64,000 nt of DNA, from assembly GCA_039545275.1 (NCBI GenBank), contig BCHS01000006.1:248001-312000 (forward strand), written 5' to 3'. Below the pieces are notes generated by a model. It was not told the origin of the DNA. It ran no database searches and worked only from the letters and a program-made list of their open reading frames with translations. A program made the position numbers and the translations under genes. The DNA is from Pseudomicrostroma phylloplanum (Eukaryota > Basidiomycota > Exobasidiomycetes > Microstromatales). This document shows, one piece after another, positions 10,630 through 21,053 of the stretch. Position 1 is the stretch's first letter; the number at the start of each line of letters is the position of its first letter.

Positions 10630-12126
10630 ACCTGCCCTGTCGCCGATGTCGTCACGCCCTCCTTCTGTTCCGCGCCTCAGCCTGATTGTTCATCCATTCC
10701 GTAGTCCCTGTAATTGTGCGCTTCCATTACGGGAGTCTTTGTCCCCACTATCCATATGATTCGATCAACTACTATCTGGTGTGAGTCCATCGGGTTTGAA
10801 GATATTCGGGATGAGCCTAGAGCAGCTACCCTGTCTAAGTGCTCAGGAATACGGTACAAACGGCCAGCATCAGGCAATCTGCCTCGACTGGCACATGTCG
10901 AAAGGTCGAGGCAATGATGATACGGTGATAAGTACGTTAGACCCTCTTCGATAGTGGGGAAAGACACCTGATGGCTGTGCACGGGAGGCAGATGCGGCTT
11001 CTGACTCAAGGGACCTCAGCAGACACTGCTCATCATGGGATGCAGCTGTCTACAAGTACAGTGACATCGGAGGAGAAGAATCGGAGCAAATCAGATCTCT
11101 TGGACTCCCTGATTGGGCAGCGCAGCTCTGACAATACGAACTCTCCGTCACACGAGGCTCCCGGAGGCGAGGGTACGGCACCGCATACCGCACTCAATTG
11201 TGACACGTGCAGCTACAGAGGCTAAAGTATTGCGCATTCACGATCTTGCTTTGGACATTCCGGTGTAAAGTCAAACAGATGATCAAGCTGGTGGCCGCAC
11301 ATAAGGAGCGACATAGCCGATTTACACCGCAATTGTCGCTGAAGCAAAGCGGCAGGTCCCGGATCGTCAGGACGCGTCGAGGCAAAGCGGACAGTGCCGG
11401 AAGGTCAGGACGCTGATTGATCTCGCGCGGAACTGCGCTCTTCGAGTCCTTCTCTTGGTCACGATTCCCTCCAGTGCCACCATGACATGTCAGCTTCGAT
11501 GCTATCCCATCCAGTCTCCTTCTCTGATACCACAGTGGTCAGCCTCACAGGAAGTTCCGTATACGTCCGCTGCGCACTACATTATCATGTCTCACTCCAT
11601 GCAGTCCCCTGGACCAAACAAGCTTGGCTGCGTCTCCACATTGAAGACTCATTTCCAGCGGCTGACAGGGAAGCACGACATACACACCTTTGAAACAGCC
11701 TCGAGATCGGAAGGTGGAGGTCAGATAAGCTATCAATTACTCGAGCTCGAGGGTAGAAGCAAGCACCAAGTGCCCTGGATGATAAGCCGAGCTGAAACGG
11801 CAATCTCGCACGGTGAGAGGTGTGGCCGTGACAACTGATGGCTGGCTTCCGACAAACCATTGACATTCACCCCTTCTCTTCTTTCACTTCCGACAGTCCC
11901 TTCTCTCGTTCCTCTTTGGCCCCGCTGAAGGACGCTCGCGAGGTTGGTCTTGCCCTCCAGGAAGCGCGGCACGGTGTCGTATCTGGATAAACTCCCCTTG
12001 TCCCTCTCGATGCATCGCGCCACCGCCAGCTGAGTTCTTCACCCAATCAGGTGAGTCCACTCATTGTCTTGCCATGTGCTTGGCTTACGCTTCGTTGACG
12101 TACTGTCCTATGTTTCGCTCTTACAG
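10630..12126. other. Gene-free stretch
   Basis: Only short ORFs without domains. The 3' end includes a likely intron (donor GTGAGT near 12051, acceptor ending 12126) in front of the coiled-coil exon at 12127, so an upstream exon of that locus probably ends near 12050. Its start could not be fixed. Confidence 0.4.
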
Positions 12127-12860
12127 CATACTGCGACGATGGACCAGAGGCTTGCTATTGCAATTATGCGGTTCGCCTTCAGCAGTACCTCATGTCCCTG
12201 AAGGCCAAGATCGCCCAAAGCAAGGCGTACAACCAGGAGTTGGAGCAGACGCAAGCCGAGAGAAGGCAGCTCCCACCTTTCCACGAGAACCAGAGTGCGG
12301 ACTTCCAAGAAGAGGTTGAGGACCTCCTGGAAGCCAAACGAGACTTTTCAGAAAGCAAACGAAGTCCTCCCTGAAGCGAACGAGGAGTCCTTCGAAGACA
12401 ACGAGCAGCTCCGGCGCGAGAGGGACAAGGCCCAGACGGCTCTTGCGGCTCTTGAGAATAGCAGCAGCCGAATGGCTGAGCAAGGCGAGACTCCCTGCGA
12501 CCTAGAAAGGTTAGTCGCTTCGGGGAGAAAGAACGATCCACCCAGTACTCAGAGCTGACGGGATCAGAAGCTTCGTATGCCCTTCACAGATCTCTTCGAC
12601 AGATGCCGTCAGCTGAAGCAGATTCAGCTACTCCGAGCGACTCGGAGACTGACCTGCCCAGATCTTCTTCTTTGCCATCGCCTTCGATTGAGGCGGACTC
12701 GGCTCCTATCAGCGAGTCTGAGTCGGTACGTCACAACCGCAAAGGCAAGCAAAGGGCCCAGGAGCAGCCTCGAGAGCGTCGTCCTCCTGCATCTCAGGTC
12801 CTTCGATCCTCTTCGGCTTCTCCTCCGCCTCGAAGACAGCCTTTTCGCAGTCAGGACTAG
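12127..12860 (+). pseudogene. Coiled-coil family member C, frameshifted
   Basis: The exon opening at 12127 (after TTACAG) encodes a coiled coil (MSLKAKIAQSKAYNQELEQT and onward) and stops at 12372-12374. A second frame carries on the same kind of sequence (NEVLPEANEESFEDNEQLRR and onward) to a donor GTTAGT at 12510. Shifting one base in the TTTT run at about 12350 joins the two. After intron 12510-12589 (CTGAC branch site, CAG acceptor, phase 2) the last exon 12590-12860 encodes an acidic Ser-rich linker and NRKGKQRAQEQPRERR, equivalent to the KGKRKAEEQ motif of the relatives. It is either a real frameshift or an assembly error in the T run. The upstream exon is not resolved. Confidence 0.5.
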
Positions 12861-13886
12861 AGAAACAACCCAAGCCTCGAGACCCCGTGTCTGAGCCCGA
12901 GTGGCAGATTTGAGACCATGGGCGTGGGATCTGTAGTGTAGAGGGCAACAGGGATTGGACAGCCACTTTCGAACGAATGACGGTGGCGTGTAAGCTTCAG
13001 GCCACGGAAATAGACGCTGGTGGACCACTCCACTTGCTCAGTCTCACTCTGCCTTCGTATGGTAATGACATCTACTTCAATGGTGGCCATCTATGATGCC
13101 CTCATGACCCGTCCTACGCCACCGTCGCCTTCGGGAGGCTAGGTAGCCACAAGTGTCGGCGCTGCTGCTCCTTCTCCTTTCCCCTCCCGATTTTCCCTTT
13201 CCCCTCCTCTTACCACGGCGGTTCTCTTTTCCTTCCTTGCACCTCTGTCTCTTGCTACTGACGGTCTGACTGCTATTCGCTCTTGTGAATAGCTTGCAAC
13301 ACCATACTCGTCTCGACGTGCTTCCTGCGGAGGTTGGCGGCGGGGACGGAAGGCAACGTCCCTGCCTAGTACGCCATGGTCTCATCGGACGCGGGCGGAA
13401 GGAGCTACAAGCGTTGAGGCCCTCGGGCGAGCAGTGAACCTAGTGAGCAGTAAAGGAGGTGGTCTGAGTGCCAAATGGAATAGCACAAGGCTGGAAGGCA
13501 TACTACTGTAGTGGATGATGTCGCTAGCTCAGTGACTTACTCTGTACCCATACATTATCGTAGACGGCCTCCTGTCAATGTCGTACTCCAGTCTCCTCCT
13601 TCAGCCTTCCGTACCTCCTGCTGTGCTCCCGTCTCTGCCGAGCAAGCAGCGCATGGCAGTGTTCGATGGCATCCGGGCCAAAAGTTGTGCCCGGTGTTTT
13701 GGGCGCACCAAAGGAGGCGAGCGGAGCCCAACGCGGTCCGGTCCGCCGAGGAAGCCGACTGCCGGTGTCGCGAGGCCGTGTAAAGTGCTATGTCAACCTC
13801 TTCGGCGAGCATAGCACCCAGGCGCTAGCTAGCCCATGGGCCCTGATAAAGGTTGGGCCATGCCTTCCTCTCCCTTTAGCTCTCCC
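12861..13886. other. Gene-free stretch
   Basis: No supported gene. A 78-aa plus ORF at 13578-13814 contains CARC and CKVLC spaced like a metal site, but it lacks splice or family support and overlaps other open frames. Confidence 0.35.
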
Positions 13887-13990
13887 TCTGTCCTCACCAC
13901 GATAACGTTACCGACGCCCTGCTCTGTCCTCGCCACGTTGTCATCACCGACGCCCTGCTCTGTCCTCACTACAGTACGTTGTCATTATCA
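13887..13990. repeat. 36-bp tandem duplication upstream of 14050 gene
   Basis: The unit CCGACGCCCTGCTCTGTCCT plus CGCCACGTTGTCATCA occurs at 13911-13946 and again from 13947 with an 8-bp insertion. A weaker partial unit precedes it from 13887. It lies 60-160 bp upstream of the ATG at 14050, so it is probably promoter or leader sequence. Confidence 0.75.
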
Positions 13991-14049
13991 ACGGCCTGCC
14001 AGCTTCCCTCCGCCCTACCTTCCGTCCGCCTCGTTCTCAGCTTGCTATC

Positions 14050-14737
14050 ATGAGCGACGGATGCGAAGCCGCTCGCAAAATTGAGCGCTTGATTAGGCTG
14101 CTTGACGCCGCCAACGCCGAGAAGGTCAAGCTGAAGATGGAGATTGAGGACCTGGAGGCCAGATTCACTCGTTTCCGTCTCCTGGCGCTGTACCCACAGC
14201 CCTCTCAAGGTTGTGAAGAGATGGCGCAGGCTCTTGCACTGAAGGCCGAAGCGCTCGAGCTCGCCCTCTCCCTGCTGGACAAGGAGAGAACGCATGCCGA
14301 TCGTCTCGCGGCCCGAGCTGCTGACCTTCACCATCTATACCAACCGGGAGCCCCTGACCCGGAAGACAAATTGCTAGGGGATCTGCTTGCAAGAATGGCT
14401 GGGACTATGCAGGAAGGGTGAGCACCGCTTGGAATGTTGACCGCCAATGTTGAACAGCTCTCGCTGACGTTCCTCCTCTCTCGTGATCCCATTAGACATC
14501 TACCCGACAAGCCAGAGACAGAGGCTACGACAGGTCAGAAGAATGCTCAGAAGGCCGAAGAGGCGGACGACACCAAGGAGGAAGAACTGAGCACGACGTG
14601 AGTAGACATTGCCTACGACAGCCAAGTGGCGAGTCACTGACAAGTACATCCTCCTCCGCCACCATCCCAACAGCAGAGGAGACCTTTCCGACCCTTTGGT
14701 CTGCACGCCACCCGCAAAGCGTGCCAGGACGAGCTAA
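14050..14737 (+). CDS. Small coiled-coil protein (cluster, looser relative)
   Basis: Three-exon model of 177 aa: 14050-14417, intron 14418-14495 (GTGAGC, CTGAC branch site, TAG), 14496-14597, intron 14598-14673 (GTGAGT, CTGAC, CAG), 14674-14737; both introns are phase 2. Residues about 6-100 form a coiled coil (IRLLDAANAEKVKLKMEIED and later LELALSLLDKERTHADRLA). Exon 2 is acidic and Gln/Lys-rich (QKNAQKAEEADDTKEEE), and exon 3 ends PPAKRARTS, a plausible nuclear signal. Layout matches the neighbouring family, but the KGKRKAEEQ motif is absent and the donors are canonical. No signal peptide or membrane helix. Function unknown. The chain of clean splice sites with conserved phase is the main support. 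Confidence 0.55.
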
Positions 14738-14772
14738 TCGGCTCTCGAGAGTGTCCTAGTAGCCGTGAAGAG

Positions 14773-14891
14773 GCCCTTCCCCTCCTCCCCTCCTCCCCTC
14801 CTCCCCTCCTCCCATCGTCTTCCCCCGCCCTTTCCTTGCTCTCGTTGCTCCGTTTATACCCTTTGCTCTCGTTGCTCCGTTTGTACTGGGG
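14773..14891. repeat. CCCCTCCT polypyrimidine tract and 27-bp duplication
   Basis: 14773-14814 is a CCTCCCCT-type polypyrimidine tract. TTGCTCTCGTTGCTCCGTTT occurs at 14836-14855 and again at 14863-14882 (27-bp period). The tract lies just 3' of the gene ending at 14737. Confidence 0.7.
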
Positions 14892-16137
14892 TGCGCCTTT
14901 CTCCCCTGCAATTCTACCTACCCTCTACGTCTCCCTCCGTCACATCAGTGTCCACACAGGCGTATCGTGTTGCCGTCGTGAGCTTGATATGAGGTGCTAT
15001 GGAGTCCAGCAGGCCACTCGCCGCGTTGACAAGCTGCTGGTTGCCCAGAGCAGACGCAGAGGGGCCGTGACTAGACTCGTGATACTGGCCCGCTTCCGAA
15101 GAGGCAAGACGAAGCCGGGCGAAGGTGTCGCCGCGCGCAGGCACTTTGTACCTTACAGCACACACGCTCGCGTCAGCACAACAGACGGCCTCTCTCCTCA
15201 ACATGGCTTCCCTCCCCTCCCCATCCACTCTTCTACCTCACTTGTGTTTCGTCCGCATCCCCCTGAGGCATACTCTACTGCACCCAATCACGCTCTACTC
15301 TACACCTTTCACTCATTCGTTGGTGCTACACGCTACACAAGACCCATATCCTAGTAATTGGTAAGTAATGAGTGGTTAAGATGGCGCCCAGGCAGCCTAG
15401 CTGACTAAGCCTCTATTGTCAGGCTGAGCCTATGAACAGCAGTCCCGTATTGTACCAGGGCACAATTCGTAGCGACAAAACTACGTCAAGCGATTTGGAC
15501 CTGCCAGACCACTACTCCCTCGTGAGTTGAGACGGCGGTAAAGAGTCGAGTGTATCGCTCAGTCGTTGACAATGAGGTGGCTCCGTCCCATGTCCCTGAT
15601 CTGACCAGACACAAGTCTGACGACCCAGTCACGGCGCAAATGCCACAGCTATAGCATCATCAGATCAGACGGGCAAAGCATATGCTTCTTACACACCTAC
15701 CGACACCAAAGGTTGGCCAAGGTCGCAGGTGGTCACCCTCTCAACTGGGCATACCATCAGAGGATCGCATCGTCTACATCGTACAGGAGACGATGAAGGC
15801 GGTAGAGGAGCAGCCGTGAGTGGTTTGGCCCCCTGAAGGTAGTCACTTCGCTGACACTGTGTCTTCTCCTACTTTCTTCAGCGTATTGATGGTCATCAGA
15901 CACAACGACCGCCTGTAGCGCCAAACTCCCATACTTCTCGCACGCTTCAACCCATCGAAGCAACCCTCCACACTGTGGTAGGCACATCAGGTAAGTTCAC
16001 CAGTTGTTCAGCCAGGTACAGTAGCTCGATGCTGTACTGAGCGCACTTCCCGAAGTACATGTGCTCCCTGGCTGACCTACTGGCTCTCTTACGTCCCCTC
16101 CCCTGATTCCTCCCCCACCACTCTCAGCTCGCCACAC
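14892..16137. other. Gene-free stretch
   Basis: Overlapping short ORFs only (14836-15364 and others), none with domain or splice support. The 3' part presumably contains the promoter of the gene starting at 16138. Confidence 0.35.
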
Positions 16138-17322
16138 ATGGAGCAACCCAGCAACCTTGAACTCCACCAAAAGCTCGTCCAGCTGGAGATGCGGGAGCTC
16201 GAGAATGTCAAGAGGATCGAGGAGCTCGAGGAGCAACTCGAAGAGAAGACGCGAGCCGCACAAGAACATGAGGACGAGCTCCACGAGGTGCTACAGACCG
16301 TAGACAGGCTTCGACGAGAACGGGACGAGGATCAAGGAGCGCTGGCGGAAGAAAGGGGCCGCGTTCGACCCGCGGCGCAACGATACCACCGAATTGTCGC
16401 GGCCCTCGGGGACAGGAACAAGGAGCAGGAGGCTCGGACTGAAAGGGCAAGAGAGGCAGCCGAAGGCGCTGTCCAGGAATTACAGGCCATCGAGGTCAGG
16501 GCGGCGAAGGCAAAAGCAGAGATTGTGGGCTTGCTGAGGGATTTGGACGCAAATGATCCATCCCACCACGCAAGGTCAGTCGGTGCGGCGCCCAGAGAAT
16601 GACATCGAGGCTCAATGCTGACAGACACCACATTCATCTGCTCAAAGAGAAGACACGAGCCGCACAAGAGCATGATGCCGAGCTCGAGGAGCTTCTCGGG
16701 ACAATGATTCGACTGCGAGGGGAGCGAGACGAAGCGAAGAACGCTCTGGCTATTGAGAGGGGTCGCCTTCGACCAGCTCGACAGCAGTACTCCCATGTCG
16801 TCACGGCTCTCAGCAACAGCAACGGTGAGCAGGAGGCTCGGGCTTTGAGGGCAAGAGAGGCAGCACAGGGCGCCGTCAACGAATTGGAGCTCATGGAGGT
16901 CAGGGCGGCTCACGCGAGAGCAGAGGTCCAGGCATTGCTGGAGGAGTTGGACGCAAGTGGTCCTTCTCACCACACAAGGTCAGTCGGTGCGGCGCCCAGA
17001 GAATGACATCGAGGCGCAATGCTGACAGATACCACATCCATCTGTTTCATTTCTCAGCACTCATCTCAGCATTCCCGAGGAAGACGCGTCGGAGGCAGAG
17101 CCCACAAGCTCCTCCGTCAAGCCCAGCGCCGACAAGAAAGGGAAGCGTAAGGCAGAGGAGCAGCTTCAATCGCCTCCAAGCACTCGCTCCCGGTCCTCTG
17201 TCGCCTCCACGCCGCCTCCCTTGCCCCTACAAGGACCGCACTTCTGCCACCTTCCAGATCCTACAAGGAACTTACGGCCCCCGTCCCCATCTCCTCGTCG
17301 CCCCCTCTCCAAGGCAGGATGA
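16138..17322 (+). CDS. Coiled-coil family member E with internal exon-intron duplication
   Basis: Three-exon model of 351 aa: 16138-16574, intron 16575-16624, 16625-16978, intron 16979-17057 (donor GTCAGT, CTGAC branch site, TTTCTCAG), 17058-17322; phases 2 and 2. Exons 1 and 2 are two copies of the same coiled-coil block (EKTRAAQEH at each start, SHHAR/SHHTR at each end). Exon 3 encodes an acidic linker (SIPEEDASEAEP), then DKKGKRKAEEQLQSPP and TRSRSSVAS, closely matching the copies at 4287-4955 and 1244-1914. Intron 1 is doubtful: the duplication removed its normal acceptor, leaving only an AG directly after the branch-like GCTGACAG. If it is not spliced, translation stops at 16602 after 154 aa. 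No membrane or secretion signal. Confidence 0.55.
16243..17050 (+). repeat. 404-bp tandem duplication (exon plus intron)
   Basis: Two head-to-tail units, 16243-16646 and 16647-17050. Both start GAGAAGAC, run through the coiled-coil exon, the donor GTCAGTCGGTGCGGCGCCCA and a shared intron body, and end just short of the pyrimidine-rich acceptor. Only the second unit retains TTTCATTTCTCAG. Coding parts have diverged clearly, while the intron 5' halves remain nearly identical. Confidence 0.8.
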
Positions 17323-17458
17323 CTTCCCCTCCTCCTCCGTACTCTCGGTATCCCCCCACTGCAGCGGGCCTTGCACACCCTCCTTTGCGGTATCATCGTC
17401 ATGCTCCTGATACCGCACGCCTTCTACACTCCCTGGCAATATCATCGCCCTCCCCTCG

Positions 17459-18034
17459 ATGCCGCGGAGCCTCCGCGCACACCCTTGCGCTTGCATCGTC
17501 ATCCCCTTGCTGCCACCGACCTGCCACGCACTCCCCCGCGACCTTTGCGGGAGACTTCACCAACTGGCTCAGAGGTCCTCGGCGTCGTCCCTCGTCCAGA
17601 GCAAGAAAGCGTTCAAGAGCCAGCTCAAGCAAGGCCCCGTGGCCCAGCTTGGTTCCGTAGGCGAGAGGCGCTACGTGAGGCGCGACGACAAGCACGAGAA
17701 GCACGAGAAGCCGCTCGTCGGTGAGTTGAGTGTCTTGAATCCCATTACCATTGAGGGAGACAGAAGTCTGACAGAGTCTTTCTCATACCCTTGCAGTCCC
17801 AACGCACAAGGCTCTGGAGGCCAAGCGCACCCTCTTGCTCTCCCTGGCGGCAATCCATCCACTGAAGGCTCAAACGGGTGAGTTGTATATCGTAGTCGTG
17901 GTGCTCTTGTTGCCCAGTGTTGTGTCTTGTCCGTGAAGCTTGGGATCATCAGTAGGCCAGCAGAGGTCTCGGCAGAGACTCATTCATCCCCAGCCTCGAC
18001 CTTTACCACTCGTGGTGAAGTGAAAGGTCTGTGA
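17459..18034 (+). CDS. Possible three-exon gene, unrecognised
   Basis: Model of 138 aa: 17459-17720, intron 17721-17796 (GTGAGT, CTGAC branch site, GCAG), 17797-17877, intron 17878-17960 (GTGAGT, acceptor GCCAG), 17961-18034. Phases are 1 and 1, which differs from the coiled-coil genes before it. The middle is basic and protein-like (SKKAFKSQLKQGPVAQLG, RRDDKHEKHEKP), followed by a Leu-rich exon and a Ser/Thr-rich tail. The N-terminus (MPRSLRAHPCACIVIPLLPP) is mildly hydrophobic but not a convincing signal peptide. Other frames over 17319-17724 are also open, so the frame choice rests on the splice chain. Confidence 0.3.
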
Positions 18035-18960
18035 CGCCTACGAAACACTGACGTACTGGCAACAGTCGTCGACAGTAGTGGAACGTTTCAATGCCGAGGC
18101 TACGTTGATCGTCGTGAAGCAGGAACGAGCCGCCCACAGCAAGCGCCTTTGGCGACTTGCACATCAAACGCGGTGATTGTGGGACCTCGGTCTCGCACCG
18201 TCGTGTACGATTCGCCGAGTCTGGGGAGAGAGAAGCCCACCAGGCAATGACCAGGTACTGCTTTCTAGCTTTGCCGTAGTTCATTAGCCGCGCATGGAGT
18301 ATCGACGGTCTGGGACCGGAAGGTTTTCACGTCCCCCCGGGGAACTGGAAGGTCTCCAGACGAGTGATGACGCTGAGGCTACGGCCCAGCGTGGTCGACT
18401 GTTACCAAAAGTCGACTGTGGTGAGGGCCAGCAATGGTCCTGCCTCTCGCTCCAGGCTCAGCGGTCGTGCATTTGATGTAGCCTACTCAGTATCGGTCTT
18501 GGACATCCAGGGCCGTCTGCAGATTCGTCGGTTGATGGTGGTGGCCTAGCCCAGTGATGGACTGGTCCTCGTCCTGTTTCTGGCGATCGACGAAGCACCA
18601 AACCTGGCTATCTGGTTGATTCATAGCTCTCTTAGGACCATCCTACTCCCACTGTAGCCTCTCCATCATGTATCGTATCCTCCTTTCGTTGTCGTGGCCG
18701 GTGTTTCCGATGGGTATCGTACTGCGTCAGTATCCTGTTACTGACGAGCCTCTCTTCTCTCGTTGCCTTTGTTGTCCCGTAGTATCCGACCACCGCGACC
18801 TGAGTGGCGCACCAGGGGAAGACGTCGACCAGGCTCTCAAAGGACTCCTGGGACTCTGGGACCCATCAGGGCAGCAAGGCGTAACCCTGAGCGCCAGTAA
18901 GCCTCCATCCACCGGCCAGCAATGCCAAGGTGCCAGTCCTAGTCGCATCAAAGCTTGAGA
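18035..18960. other. Gene-free stretch at the edge of the conserved region
   Basis: Short plus-strand ORFs at 18294-18549 and 18668-18958 show no domain or splice chain. The 3' end abuts the minus-strand RNase III-domain gene. Confidence 0.35.
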
Positions 18961-21053
18961 CTACCGCAAGACGCCAAGACGAGCTGCTCTCAGCGCCAGG
19001 GGCCATATCCATTCCACTTCGCAGGGATCCAGGACTTGCTACTTCTCCCCCTACCTTTCCCTACTAGCATCTCTGCCTCTTGCCTCTCGGCCCATCAGCC
19101 TCCTCAGCAGGCCCTTGCCAGCAATAGCCAAGCTCCCCCATCGACTCTCGCTGTATCTCTTCCTATCCCTCTCCTCTTTCTGTTTCGTCTCTTCAGCCTC
19201 TAGCAATTCTAGCCTCTTTTCTTCTGCTCTTCTCCTATACTGTGCGGCGATGGAGATGTTGCGGGTAGTGTGGAAGCCGGGATCAGAGGCGATGCGCTCT
19301 ACCCAGGGTCGTAGCAGGGAGGAGAACCAGGCTTCGGCGACGAGGGGTCCATGGGTGAGGCGGACAAAGGCGAGGTAGGCTTCGAAACGGTCCTGTGATC
19401 AGTAACGACAGAAACGATGTCAGTGAAGCGGGCCTAGGGACCTGAAAGGGTTCAATGTGTACTCACAGCTTTGCCAGCTTGGTCTAGATCTTGGACGTCC
19501 ACCTCCAGGATCTCCGTAGTTTCTGCGCTGAGGCCTTTCCTAGCCTCTGACACTCCCACCCTTTGGCGCTCCTTCTCCACTGCCTCTCCGAGGAGCTCTC
19601 GCGCCAGACTGACTCGCATGGTTTCCATCCCACTGAGCTCATAGAGGAAGCCAAAGGTATCATTGGTTGTGAGATGGCTGGCAGCAGTAGAGATTCCACC
19701 CGAGGCCAGATCGGGAAATGAGTGGTAGACGATGCGGCTGGCGATCTCCCTAGCGAGAGCGTCGCCTAGGAATTCGAGACGAGTGTTGCGCTCGGCGAGC
19801 CAGAAGGACATGCCGCCGCTCTCGGCCGGTGCGTGACCCTCGAGGGCGAGCGACTCGGCCTCGTCTGTACCGATGCCGCCTCGCCAGGCGACGTGGAAGG
19901 TCTCATCGGAGCCTGGCAGCTCGCGCAGCTGACGTCGGAGCGACTTGCTGAGGGGAGCGGCGGGTGACTTGTACGTGCCCTTGCGGACGACTTGCTGCAG
20001 GGGACGAGAGGCGAAACGATGTACGTCTAGAGCTAGAGCGGCGAGGTCTCTTGGCGAGCGAGGGGCCAAGGGTGGAAGGGCAGGAGTCGATGTGGTGATT
20101 GGATGAGGGTATATTGCTGAGACGGGCGGCGCTTTGGGTACCTGAGATGCGAGCGAAATCGTTGATGACGAAGACGTGCCTGCGCCTTCCGAGCTCATGT
20201 CAGCCAGCTCTGCGTTGTCATTGCCAGGAACCCCAGGCAATGGTGGAGGCCAGTCCTTGTCTACGGGAAATCGGATCTTCTGGTGCGCGAAAGTCCAAGT
20301 GTTGCTGACTCTCATATTGAAAAAGTCGGAGGCTTGATCTGACATTGAGGCAGCTGCCGAGCTCACCGCTGCAGCAGCCTTGCCAGCCGTAGAGGATGAG
20401 GAGGGGGAGTACGATGCAGAGGGGGTACGATTGGATTGAGGTCTCGTTGAAGGGTATATCCGATGAGCCGGATCATTGTAGTAGTCATCGTCATCGTCGT
20501 CTTCGTCTGCTTCGGCCTCTTGCGCCTGCCTAGCTCGCTCTGTGCTGCCCTCCCACAGGGTCTTCATCCTGTCTACCCACCGCACCCGCGACTGGGTGGC
20601 TGGATCGGCAGGAGCGGCCTTGGCTTGAGCTTGCAGGGCGGCATGGTATTCTTCTAGAGCCTCCGTGAAGCGTTCTCTGCTCTTGGCTCTCCGGTCTACG
20701 CTGGCTCGAGTGCTCTTGCTACGAATGCGAGGGGTAGTGGTGAGATTGCATATGAGGTGCACTGTGGAACGATGATGTTGCCGAGGCTTGCTTGCGGTTG
20801 CGACGAGGGAGTGCTGGGTCCCATGATGCTGTCTAGGTGCAGAGACGAATGCTGGAAGCTGTGGTGGTTGCGAAGAGGGAGCGTAGCTGCGTTGCGAGGT
20901 CGAGGTGGAAGGAGGTGGCCGCGGAAGCACCTGCTTACAATGTCTCCGATGGTTCATGCTGCAGTGCGGCGGGGGACACGCTGCGCTCGGCGTGTACCGC
21001 ATCATAGCGCTTCCCATCACCGACGAGGAGCTGCTGGGCCCTGCTATCACCAT
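18961..21053 (-). CDS. RNase III-domain protein, probably mitochondrial
   Basis: Two-exon model of 672 aa: 21053-19467, intron 19466-19393 (GTGAGT, CTGAC, CAG, phase 0), 19392-18961. A Ser/Pro-rich basic N-terminus fits an organelle presequence, followed by a disordered region with a poly-Asp stretch. The RNase III fold spans about residues 420-550: TRLEFLGDALAREIA matches the ERLEFLGD signature, and the second acidic motif DRFEAYLA starts exactly at the exon junction. The first catalytic Glu of the signature is Thr here, while the Asp of LGD and the D..E of DRFEA remain. That fits the weakened RNase III domains of mitoribosomal proteins of the mL44/mL57 type (family knowledge). No dsRNA-binding domain is seen; the tail is basic coiled coil (EEKRLELLEAEETKQKEERD). 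The extreme C-terminus past about 19,085 is less certain. Confidence 0.65.

Noticed and set aside
13578..13814. 78-aa ORF with CARC and CKVLC resembling a small zinc protein
   Set aside because: Overlapping frames are equally open, spacing matches no known finger, and no start or splice support exists.
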